64,000 nucleotides of DNA. Origin: Cristatella mucedo (taxonomy: Eukaryota; Bryozoa; Phylactolaemata; Cristatellidae). This document shows positions 51,201-59,139 of this stretch, piece after piece (the stretch's first letter is position 1; each line of letters opens with the position of its first letter). The stretch covers positions 1,323,501 through 1,387,500 of the forward strand of contig WPIO01000037.1 of assembly GCA_009760855.2 (NCBI GenBank). The letters run 5' to 3'. The position numbers and the translations under genes were made by a program. The notes beneath the pieces are model-generated. The model saw nothing but the letters and a program-made list of their open reading frames with translations. It was not told where the DNA came from and ran no database searches.

Positions 51201-53140
51201 TTGTTGTCACATGAACTCCACATAAGAGATTCGAAAGACTGCTTCGAGAGGATTGAAACGGCTTGAAATTGAAGGACGATTGAAGGTAGCAATCGGTGGC
51301 TGCTTAACAATAAACCTAGCTATGCACGCTGCGCAGCAGACGGCACTAATGTACAGCAGCATGCTTGTCTTTGGAGAGGGAGAGGAGGGTGGAGGAGTGC
51401 ATGGAAGCGGTAAAGAGCTGCGCATCAGACGCTTGCAAATGCCAATGGATAGAAGATAAAAAAAAGCCTGATAAAAGTCTGATAGGCAAGCAGACACAAA
51501 TTATGCATAAGCTAAATCCGACAGACGGCTCAGACTGCATTCCTCATCACTGCGTTCATTACTTCCCCCTCCCCGCAACATTTGAAGCTACCAACAAGCT
51601 CCAATGCACTATAGGGGTGAACAGGTGCATGTGCATACCAGAAAACCAAGTCCGAAGCTAAAGACAGGGCTGCTTTAAGACATCTGTTTCAAAAGAAAGA
51701 AAGCAGTACCGCTTTGATGGCAAATATCAAATGCCAGAAAACAAGGTACCAAAGCAATTACCGCCGCAGAAGTGGTCTCGGACAGAAATAAGCCAGCACT
51801 GTTACATTTTAAAAACGATGCCAAACTGAAGTACCGTTGAGAAAGCTAACACGGATTGCACAATTTATGTACACATTAACACAACGGCAGTTACGGATAT
51901 CCGCTAGGTTTTGAGATTGGTGCATTTAATACATGCACACATGCAGGTGTATGCTTGCATGTGTCATCGAAAAGCAGAGCACATAAACTGACCCTACTGT
52001 GTACATGTGTTGCGTTCAGTTCCTCTACTCAAGGTTTGAACACCTTATCTGTTGCAGTCTCTAGTAACGATAGCGGCAGCATAGATGACCAGTCACAGAG
52101 TGCATACCACGAATAATAATCGAGCGTGCCTTCACCGAGATTCATTCGAAAGTGTACCAGGTGCAGAGGAGCCCGAAATTAGACATCTGCAGGAGCACCT
52201 ATAGCATGAGGACACATCTGCTCGCTAGCTGACACCTAGAAAGCTAGCATGCACGATCGCAGCCGAGCAAGATGGGGATGGACAGTCACTTTCAAGTGAC
52301 GTACACGAGGTAGTGTCGTTATTCACTTACCCAGATCAAATGCATGCAGGTCGTTGAGCCAGCCGTCTCGCTGATTCAACCCGCCAAAGAGAAACAGGCG
52401 CCGTCCAACGCAGGCCAATGTAGCTGCCGTGCGTGCCGGCGGCAGGTTACCAGTAGCTTCCACCTTGTTCCAGCCACCTAATACGGAGTTCGGTCAATGG
52501 CCTTCTTTAGCAGCCAGCTGCTTGTGCAGAAGTGCAGAACAAGTAGCAGCACGAGCACCAAATGCAGTAGAAAGCAGAAATGGCTACTTCGTGTATGACC
52601 GATAACCATGCATGTCTGAGGGCACTTTATCAAGTGTGTTATTATTATTGTGTATGAACGTGACGTTTCGGCGAGTGGGTCGAGCGAAAGCTAGGACGAA
52701 CACTCCCATTGCCTGACAGACAAGACATGGGTGCAGAGCCTAGGCCTACAGGCGACCAGCTAGCTCATAAGGGTCGACGCACGGCCAGAGTTGCATCTAT
52801 GGGTATACTGCAGCCGGGGGGGGGGGCGCTTGCCTATTTCACCGTCATCATGGCTTGGCCAAAGGCCGACTTAATGGCAGCCTATGACACAGGCTCGGTG
52901 ATCGAAGGAACAAGGGTCAGTGCTGCCAGCCGCTCATCTCGGTTTACCTTTACCGTCAAACCGTATGAGATCATTCATCTCATTGGCGCTGCCGTCGTTG
53001 TCTAGGCGCAAACCCCCGAATACATAGACCTGCCTGTCTTCGACGGAGCAGCTGCAATGGCCCTCCCGTCGGCCTGCAGCTACCGGGCTCTTGCAGCTTT
53101 CTTCCAGATACTGCCATGCAGGTGCCTCGGTTTGAGCCAT
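36497..53140 (-). CDS. Kelch-repeat protein of the KLHDC1/KLHDC2 type
   Basis: Nine proposed exons total 1290 nt, exactly 430 codons with stop (429 residues; human KLHDC2 is about 406). The first seven exons are firm and encode six kelch repeats from the N-terminus: FGGLRLDND, FGGLNQRDG, FGGFGPQP, FGGRDAAG, FGGRGSAN, YGGSGKYS. TLTWSQPIQ followed by SPTPRAAMALC parallels the matching position in KLHDC2, and an acidic loop in repeat 3 followed by RFGWFNDLFVLDT parallels its long third-repeat loop. In vertebrates KLHDC2 is a cullin-2 substrate receptor that binds C-terminal glycine degrons; the same role here is inference. The start ATG at 53140 is in the first exon, upstream of all kelch sequence. 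The last two exons are weakly supported. LINEs and SINEs fill the introns. Confidence 0.85.
37845..37918 (-). mobile_element. LINE family A tail only
   Basis: An ATT-rich tract and the complete family hairpin in minus orientation, truncated immediately beyond it. Confidence 0.8.
37985..38176 (-). mobile_element. SINE family 1 copy
   Basis: Minus orientation. The B box GGTTCGAATCC is intact on the minus strand; the tRNA-like head ends near 38176 and the AAACAGCC-type end lies near 38000. Confidence 0.8.
38195..38312 (-). mobile_element. Diverged SINE, tRNA-like head
   Basis: A second, diverged minus-strand tRNA-like unit with a GGCTCCAGCCC B-box variant, directly next to the SINE 1 copy. Confidence 0.5.
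38420..38594 (-). CDS. KLHDC-type gene: kelch repeat 6 exon
   Basis: Encodes VANQWHELIATGDPPVARGC, then GGALVIYGGSGKYSDEV. The acceptor is TTCTATGCAG/TG (phase 1) and the donor GTCAG/GTAGGC (phase 2). It is last of the firm exons. Confidence 0.9.
39165..39530 (-). mobile_element. LINE family B 3' end
   Basis: Minus-strand 3' UTR and coding remnant parallel to the 58.7-59.1 kb copy, ending in the AGCTTCCGGTGACC block. Confidence 0.75.
40100..40282 (+). mobile_element. Short non-autonomous element with LINE-like tail
   Basis: About 180 bp ending GAGAAATTACGTTCTCCGGG, ACTATACAAATG and (ATT)n, the tail style of LINE A and SINE 2. The body does not match SINE 1 or SINE 2. Confidence 0.45.
40420..41280 (+). 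pseudogene. Broken copy of a widespread transposon-associated ORF
   Basis: Across shifting frames the plus strand reads VRDLDLFKNTAELQ, SRLQQWKLLGEDVPI, DIEGLMNALQ, SLKAVLLHDGNRLP, HATHMKDTYDNLQQLL, DEHGECFH and QRYQGKWSTKMLAHFCW. From memory this is a family abundant in arthropod and cnidarian genomes, usually annotated uncharacterised. Several frameshifts and stops, a large internal deletion and a 37-bp duplication show it is non-functional. No transposon ends were identified. Confidence 0.65.
40850..40923 (+). repeat. 37-bp tandem duplication in the pseudogene
   Basis: Two exact copies (40850-40886 and 40887-40923) of a unit starting CACCTACTCCAGTAG. The length is not a multiple of three, so it also breaks the frame. 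Confidence 0.97.
41505..41625 (-). mobile_element. LINE family B fragment
   Basis: A short match to the family B segment at 22165-22240 (ACGAGGACATGAG...GCAGCAGCTCAGCTAG). Confidence 0.5.
42010..42640 (+). mobile_element. LINE family A 3' end, older copy
   Basis: Encodes LLTDLHWLPTKLRIDFKVLS with moderate divergence from the 32.8-kb copy. The 3' hairpin and ATT tail lie at 42570-42640. Confidence 0.87.
43687..43842 (-). CDS. KLHDC-type gene: kelch repeat 5 exon
   Basis: Encodes VTRKWTNLKQAHGVPPKPRS, then FGACAVVFGGRGSANEHYND. The acceptor is AATTTACAG/TG and the donor TCAG/GTTTGG, phase 1. Confidence 0.92.
44650..44785 (-). mobile_element. SINE family 2 copy
   Basis: Minus orientation. The tail AGCGCCCTAAGAGAACTTAA adjoins a tRNA-like part with the B-box variant GGGCTCGAGC. 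Confidence 0.6.
44935..45120 (+). mobile_element. SINE family 1 copy
   Basis: Plus orientation. The A box (ATGCCACACTAGG region) and B box GGTTCGAATTC are followed by the family hairpin (ATCATCACTGCAAGTAGTGG) and the GTTTAATCAGCTAA end. Confidence 0.82.
45229..45299. repeat. (TG)n microsatellite
   Basis: About 70 bp of TG dinucleotides, interrupted near the right end by TTTG. Confidence 0.97.
45720..45900 (-). mobile_element. Decayed SINE family 1 copy
   Basis: Recognisable mainly by the CAGCCTC...GCAGAAGAGCCTTTGTGACTA end. The tRNA-like head is poorly kept. Confidence 0.4.
46015..46170 (-). CDS. KLHDC-type gene: kelch repeat 4 exon
   Basis: Encodes DTLTWSQPIQMNLGSPTPRA, then LFIFGGRDAAGRCNDGYLFD. 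The acceptor is TTCGGTGCAG/AC and the donor ACCG/GTCAGT, phase 1. This is the segment that most clearly identifies the KLHDC1/2 group. Confidence 0.94.
46362..46452 (-). CDS. KLHDC-type gene: acidic loop and end of repeat 3
   Basis: Encodes DDDGGDLEDCKQVQEAARFG, then WFNDLFVLDT. The acceptor CGACTGCAG/ (phase 0) joins the acidic run of the preceding exon; the donor is ACTG/GTAACG (phase 1). Confidence 0.92.
46600..46975 (+). mobile_element. LINE family A 3' end
   Basis: Plus orientation with [20 protein letters not shown], the 3' UTR, hairpin and ATT tail. It lies about 150 bp from a coding exon of the KLHDC-type gene. Confidence 0.9.
47175..48450 (-). mobile_element. Older LINE A-like copy
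   Basis: A minus-strand tail near 47175-47260 (CACCTTAAGAGAACATAATA) and degenerate RT-like stretches further up, including the segment matching the VDD region near 48130. A short GA repeat is at 47541-47577. Boundaries are approximate. Confidence 0.55.
48625..48776 (-). CDS. KLHDC-type gene: kelch repeat 3, first part
   Basis: Encodes DSSVWTCVHAQGPCPSPRDK, then ASVGNQVYLFGGFGPQPTLS and an Asp/Glu run. The acceptor is GTGCCTTAG/AT (phase 1) and the donor GATGAG/GTGTGT (phase 0). The Asp run is coded by GAT/GAC repeats. Confidence 0.92.
48815..51310 (-). mobile_element. Long LINE family A copy (about 2.5 kb)
   Basis: Minus-strand element in an intron of the KLHDC-type gene. From its 5' side: endonuclease pieces (PFEAVVYPPSGTKSF, FLVIGDFNIHFDN), a 218-codon open stretch between endonuclease and RT (50195-50851), RT (FHFYVDDTELYLCFD), the RT C-terminal region, then the hairpin and ATT tail at 48815-48890. 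Several frame breaks make it inactive. Confidence 0.87.
51311..52330 (-). other. Intron of the KLHDC-type gene
   Basis: About 1 kb of unique sequence. No exon, SINE or LINE is recognised. Confidence 0.5.
52331..52477 (-). CDS. KLHDC-type gene: kelch repeat 2 exon
   Basis: Encodes GWNKVEATGNLPPARTAATL, then RRLFLFGGLNQRDGWLNDLH. The acceptor is CGTATTAG/GT and the donor CTGG/GTAAGT, phase 1. Confidence 0.94.
52478..52953 (-). other. First intron of the KLHDC-type gene
   Basis: Contains a short plus-oriented LINE A tail remnant (52618-52652) and a G run (about 52816-52826). Confidence 0.6.
52954..53140 (-). CDS. KLHDC-type gene: first coding exon, repeat 1
   Basis: Begins at ATG 53140-53138: MAQTEAPAWQYLEESCKSPV, then RREGHCSCSVEDRQVYVFGG. 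Sixty-two codons plus one base end GACG/GTAAAG (phase 1). This ATG is preferred because it is the first in frame, but an acceptor at CATGGCAG just downstream cannot be excluded. Confidence 0.85.
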
Positions 53141-53759
53141 GAAAACAAGTCTCGCCGTACGAAACGAAAGGTAACGCGGAGGGTTCCCGCCACCGTACCG
53201 GAAACGCCAAGGGAAGCTAGATCGGTAGCACAGCAGTACGAGCTTCAGATCGTTAGTTCAAAAATAATCTTGAAAATAATACTTTTCATATTATTCCACT
53301 ATAAAGTACGGTGACACTTCTCAGTGGGGCTAGCTGCCTTCGGGTCAAAGAGCCTGCCAAACATAGACTTACGGCTATCCACCCGCGATAATCACGTGAC
53401 AGACTATCTGACATTGCCTCAAGTGGTCTAGACGGACGCTGATTTGCATCGATCTGCATTTCCCGCGTCAGCGCGCTCATCTCAGCTTTCTTATGTTGGC
53501 TGTTTGGACACAGCTCATATTCGAATACCATGTCAAGGCTGCCTGCATGCCACGGTGGCACTGTTATGACCGTGAGACCCGCACTAGTTCGGGTAGCAGC
53601 ACGAAGCGTGCGAAGACCTGAAGCTCACAATATGCCAACGATTAAGACGCGGCGTTCGATATTCCGAATGCAGTGCTGGCAGCAATATAGAAGTACACAT
53701 GCGCAGACACTAGGCTATATACGGTATTACAGCTGATACGACAGGTCACTTCTAAATGA
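53141..53759. other. 5' flank of the KLHDC-type gene
   Basis: Probably holds its promoter and 5' UTR. No TATA box or other core element stands out. Confidence 0.4.
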
Positions 53760-54620
53760 CTCGTTTATTGGCCCGGTCAAGGAGATTGTTTATGGTTGAC
53801 ATCAGCATTTTTGGGTTGTGCATCTGTGATTTAACCACATTTTTATATTAGCCAAACTTGGCCTTTGCTAGGATCGATTGGGTGATGTACAGTAGTCTTC
53901 GCATGCCTGTCGATAGACATTCAGTCAAAATCTTGTATTTTCTCAAGCTTGCATTTAAAGACGTAGACCTAGCTATTTGAATGTCTTCAGTAAACCCTAG
54001 GCCGTCTGAGCGAGTGCGCACGAGCACACTGCGCTTAGCCAGAGTTTCCAACGCCGAGCATATCAGCAAGTACCATGTTGAAGCATTATATCAACGATGA
54101 GAGTTCGGATGGGGTATTGAGCCGCAGGGCGAAGATGTTCTCGAGCGGACAGAATCGATGACAAGGGTCTTGAGGTTCCGCGATTCACAGATATTAATAA
54201 TAGTAATAATGCACTTGATAAAGCGCGATCAGAGAACTCAATCTCTTTCTAGGCGCTGTGCACTTGCAGATGATTTTGGATCCGTAGGAAGACACACACT
54301 GTAGACGGAATGAGGTCCGCACGTGGTTAGACGAGCAGAATTTGGTAATAATAGGGGGTGATAGCACACAATTTCAGGATACTATTCATCGAGTGTGTGA
54401 CCCTGGTTGTGGGTGGTGTCATGCACATCCGCCATAAGCAAAATGAGTCAGTCAGTGAATTAAACTCGGCAATTAAAGCGTCAGCTAAGTTTTAAAAATG
54501 AGTGTTTAACTCATCAATAACGAGGAACGAGCGATTTCTTGCACAGAGAAAAAATCGAAACGATATAAGAGAAAACTGAGATAAAGGAGGACGTCGTATG
54601 TGAGGGGCGATGGATGACTA
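53760..54620 (-). mobile_element. Decayed LINE family A pieces
   Basis: Minus-strand remnants parallel to 50600-51120 (AACTCATCAATAACGAGGAA near 54510, GAAGATGTTCTCGAG near 54130), with a separate ATT tail and hairpin at 54190-54265. Confidence 0.6.
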
Positions 54621-55389
54621 ATACCATTTAGCGGCTCGTCGCCTCCATCCCCTGAGAGCTGGAGCCCTCGGCGAGCTAAGATGTGGCCTCTAGCGAGGCT
54701 CTGTTACGCAGCCACTCTCGAACCTCTGGCGAGATTTTTTGTACTCGCGAGATAACAGCCGTCGCCTTCAAGATCGCTTCAGTCTGAGGGCGTCTCTTGC
54801 TCTGTCGGAATGCATGTACCATTGGTTCCGCCGTCCCCCCCCGTGTAGCCCGATGTACCCAGGCCCCCAGTTGTACTGTTTAGTTTCCCTGTTATTCTTG
54901 GCGAATGTCATAGTGTTATAAAGGGCTTTGATCAACCACCGCCCGTCTTGCTCTAGCCCTGTGCGACGTAGCTGGAGCCGGGCGCAGTTGGGAATCAGCC
55001 TATCTCCCCAAGTCTTTTAATTTGAGCTAAGGGTGTACTTTAGGCGAACCTTGATTAGAACAGCTTGATCTATGAGTGGGGAATACCAGACCCGAAATTC
55101 AGTGAGACCTAACCAGCATTGGCCTCTTCTTACGCTGTTGCTGCTTGCATAATTGGCCTGCAAATTAAGAGTTTCTGTCAGTTGTTTTCTATACAGTAGG
55201 TGATTCAAGAGCATTTTGGGACTTTCTTTCAGAATCTTTAACTCATTTCAACCCAGCGCGTCAGGAGTTGTAACTATTTTTATTTTCATTTTACAATACT
55301 TTCACATGCAATACACACAGTTTTAACAATATTTAATACGTTTAATAACAAATTTTAATTAACAGTATCCTCTAGTATCATATATCTAG
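54621..55389. other. No gene recognised
   Basis: Unique sequence without a coherent coding frame. Confidence 0.45.
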
Positions 55390-55492
55390 TATCTAGTATC
55401 ATTACATCATGCTGCCTGTGCAGCGAATGTAAAGTGCCTAGAAAGAGATTAAGTTCTCCGATGGTGCTATAGAAATATATTATTATTACGTA
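55390..55492 (+). mobile_element. LINE family A tail fragment
   Basis: The hairpin AAAGTGCCTAGAAAGAGATT...GGTGCTATAG and a short ATT tail. Confidence 0.65.
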
Positions 55493-55589
55493 CAATTTAA
55501 GTATAAATCATTCTTCATTAAGCCAAATGCTTTCAAAAAGTCAAATGTTTTTAAAATGCCTCTTCGACTTTCTGCTATGCTCGACATGG

Positions 55590-55738
55590 GGTGTGGGTTG
55601 TGGGTTTGGTCCAGTGGTTATGGTGCTCGCCCCGGCGACCAAGGTCTGGCTGAGGTTGTGGGCTCGAGCCCCTGGCATATGTGAAGCTTCTGAATAGAGA
55701 TTAGGTTCTCTTATGGTGCTATACAAATGGATTATGTT
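55590..55738 (+). mobile_element. SINE family 2, best copy
   Basis: A tRNA-like head (GGTCCAGTGGTTATGGTGCT, B-box-like GGGCTCGAGCCC) is followed directly by a LINE A-like tail (TAGAGATTAGGTTCTCTTAT and GGTGCTATACAAATGG). Confidence 0.72.
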
Positions 55739-56133
55739 TATTTATATTTGTGGGGTTTCAGGCTCCAACAGTTATCGGCTGATTTATTGACTGATTATTA
55801 TTGTTTTATTTGTTGACGGATTTATTGCCGTTCAATTAGCATATGGGCCGGTGGCATTTACGATCATGTTACTGCCGCTGCGGCGAGTTTATGACTAAGC
55901 CGTGCTTTTGGTCAGCGGAGTTTATAGCGCTGCAGCTGGTTTATGGGCCATGCCGGATTATTTGGAAATAGTTGAGGGCGAGTTTCGGCCTACAGAGGCA
56001 GGGCAGTTCGGAGGAGGGAAGGATGGCTGTGTTCGGGAGCGCTGTGCGTGCCCGCGAGAATATGCCTTTGTAGACCCTCTTCAGTATTCTGCGTGTTGAC
56101 GCGTTCGTGCTGTTAATAAATAAATTAATCATA
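55739..56133. other. No gene recognised
   Basis: Unique sequence; the short open frames have no splice context. Confidence 0.45.
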
Positions 56134-56302
56134 GCTGATTAAACAGTCTCTTTTTGTATAGCGACAGAAGAGCCTTTTAGGGCTATCAACACCGCTTGCA
56201 GTGGCGATAAAGAATCGCCCACCGCAGGAATCGAACCCACGACCTCGGTCCCGAGGTCGTGAAAGCAACCGCCTTACCTAGTGTGCCATCAAGGCTCAAA
56301 GA
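56134..56302 (-). mobile_element. SINE family 1 copy
   Basis: Minus orientation. The B box GGTTCGATTCC and the A-box region are both intact on the minus strand; the end is at the GCTGATTAAACAG block. Confidence 0.87.
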
Positions 56303-57457
56303 GCATTAAACTATATTGGCTATCAGTTAACATTACATCGGCTTTGATATGTATGCTTTATTTCACATATGCCCTGATAGATTCTCTCACCATGTTCCTC
56401 GCTGAATGCTCCTTAAATTGATTGAAAATAGTCAAGGTGAGAGTTTAGAAAATGTATCACAACACTCATTTTACTAACAAGTACCGCGAAGCGTTTAATC
56501 ATGTTCTAAATGATTTGCGTAGTCAGCTTACTAGTGATTGCAGAGAAAGTTCTCTGCCACTGACTTTAATCCACTCCATGCCTGCAACTACGACACAGTA
56601 ATTTTTTATGTAAAGTGCGAGTCTTTGAACAATCCTCTGATCTGTGGACCATGAAAATGCCAGGTTTAATTTTTGCATCGCGAATGAGAACATTTTTATT
56701 GTAAAAAGGTATCGTCTCCTTGGTTCAGAGCCTTAACATAATTTCTCATTAGCCCAAGGTTTATGTTGAAGAAAGGAGCAGCACTTTCTCGCTGCCGACC
56801 AGAGGAGGCTCTCGGACATCGTCACTTCCTGGTACAAGGAGCTCTGGCCAGTGTTTCTTTCGCTAATTAAGAGCAGCATCAGCGCTGCCCTCCCACAGGC
56901 GCAGAAAGCGCGGACATTTTGCGTGGCCACCTTGAAGTCCAAGCAGAAAGGCAACAAATCACCTTGAGATCTCGGAATATTTGCCACTGGAGTCGATCGC
57001 ATTGTATTTCATCGAGAAGCTTTTTCAAGTTTCTGCAAGTCTCTTTCATCTGTACAGAATGCGAAACCGGCAGATAAGGAAAGGAGAGTTCGTTTCCATC
57101 GTGAACTCAAACTACCTTTAAACTTCGGTTCAATGAGTCAATGAAAGCTCTTCAATCAGTTGGATCGTCGCACTTTAGTATTTGCTTAACTAGACCTTCG
57201 AGGCTGCTGCAATGGCCTAAGAACTCCCACCTAATTACTGTTCGGTACCGGCCGCACCGCATATGGTAGATTTGGATATTCAACTGTATGCTTACTTTCA
57301 TGCTGAAGCCCTGCCCGTCAGTGACGCAGAAGTAGCAAATCTGAAACATGGTCAGTTTTCTCTCTCTAAATCGTTGGTACTTCAAACGGAATGCATTTGC
57401 TTTGGCCTTTAAGCCGTTGTCTCAAATTTTCTACAACGCGGCTTGCACATCATATGT
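56303..57457. other. No gene recognised
   Basis: Unique sequence between a SINE and the foldback element. Confidence 0.5.
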
Positions 57458-58637
57458 GGTGCGCATGTCTTATCCTGATTTGCATTCGAAATAGGCAGGA
57501 TAGCACTATTGGATCAACGTAGTAATCGGTACCCGCTGCTCTCTTGTCAAAAATCTCACGAAGATGTAGCAGAATGCATGCGGAGAGTTTCTACACTCCC
57601 TCGGCACTATAAATCACAAATATCCATTGATTTATACAAATATATCCGTCAAAAAACGGCTAATTGTTCTAAAAAAATAACTCACAACTTTCATTTCATT
57701 AAGTGACTGCTACAGTAAACCTAATGAAAGCCAATATAATTATACATAATGCGTAATATTGAAGTGCACTCGAACTTTGATAAACAACATCTACCAAGTC
57801 TGACATGCCAAAGCAAAACAAAATACACCACAGGTTGTCATTTGTGATGCATATTTGAAAACTAATAACAAAAGCCAGGAACCGATACCATGCAGACCCG
57901 TGTAATGAGTCGAACGCACTATATTCTTAGTGCTTTCGAAGTAGCGTTGGTGAGCCGTGATGGCACACTAGGTAAGGCGGATGCTTTCACGACCTCTGAA
58001 CCGAGGTCGTAAGTTCGATTCCTGCGGTAGGCGATTCTTTATCGCCACTGCAAGCGGTGGTGATAGCCCTAAAGGCTCTTCTGTCGCTATATAAAAGGAG
58101 GTTGTTTAATCAGCTAGGATTTTTTTTAGCAATCTTTGCACGCAGCCTATTTATTTCTGGACAATAGTGTGCTTAAAAATGAGTGTCGGAAGAACAATTT
58201 AGTGCCTTAAAATCGCCTGATCCAGACCGTGGTCGCTGCGACGCTCGTTTCGTGTGCTTGCTGCAGAGTGTTGCTTTACATTCAAACTTGCACCCAAGCC
58301 AAATTCAGTAGCCCGGATAGGGGGTGGCTGTAATGCAATACACCTAGCAAGGGTCACCGGCCAGACCAGGCCTGACCTTTGGCTTATGGCGTTTTTTGGG
58401 TTCGGCGAATTACTGCAATCCGCAGCAATCCATTCTAATTAGGCTAACGACAACCAGACGCGACAGCTGCCGAGCTCAAATTTTGTGCTGCTATTGTAGT
58501 ACACGTTCGAATTTATCTGTCCACAAAATTTCGTGTCGCTGTGCGGGCACAGGCACTCATGCAAATGAGCTTTGACGCAGGACGCCTGTACAGAAATCCA
58601 CCTCAATCCATTCTAGTTCACGTCAAATCCACCACAA
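57458..58637 (+). repeat. Left inverted arm
   Basis: About 1.0 kb once the inserted SINE is removed. It pairs with 61498-62489. Confidence 0.88.
57949..58128 (+). mobile_element. SINE family 1 inserted in the left arm
   Basis: A box TGGCACACTAGG, B-box variant GTTCGATTCC, the family hairpin and a T-rich end. The right arm lacks it and preserves the empty site. Confidence 0.9.
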
Positions 58638-58714
58638 TTCATACCAGAAATAGACTATACACGAACCAGAACTGCAAGCGTCACCCAACAGCTCTAAGTC
58701 TATGTTTAATTATG

Positions 58715-59125
58715 CATCTTCATCAGTAACTCCACAAAGCCACAAAGACTATGTGGGTGTTTCTGGAGAGTTTGTATAGCGAACTTACAGCCTAAGCGGC
58801 TTTCGGTACGTATTCAGTAGCCAACAGACTTCGTCTCACGCAACAAAGAGAAGTGGGAAGCATAGCAGAGTCAGGAGAGCAGTTGAGGTAGTGAGTAGCA
58901 TGGAAGTAGCAGCTCAGAACCGCTGAAAAGGATGAGCCATAGGCGACAGCAGGAGCGTTGTTATCGTCGCTTAAGAATTGTGGAAGCGAGTTCCACAGTC
59001 TAGGACTTGCAGAGCTAACGCTTCTGTCACCAACGGTCTTTAAGCGGAGGAGTGGAACAGCTAATCTATTGTCCATACAGGACCCGAGGGCACGAAGAGG
59101 CGGAAACTGGTGCAGCAGTTCAGCT
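58715..59125 (-). mobile_element. LINE family B 3' end
   Basis: Minus strand with LWNSLPQFLSDDNNAPA and [13 protein letters not shown]. It sits between the left arm and the array. Confidence 0.85.
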
Positions 59126-59139
59126 AATGGACCCTTATA

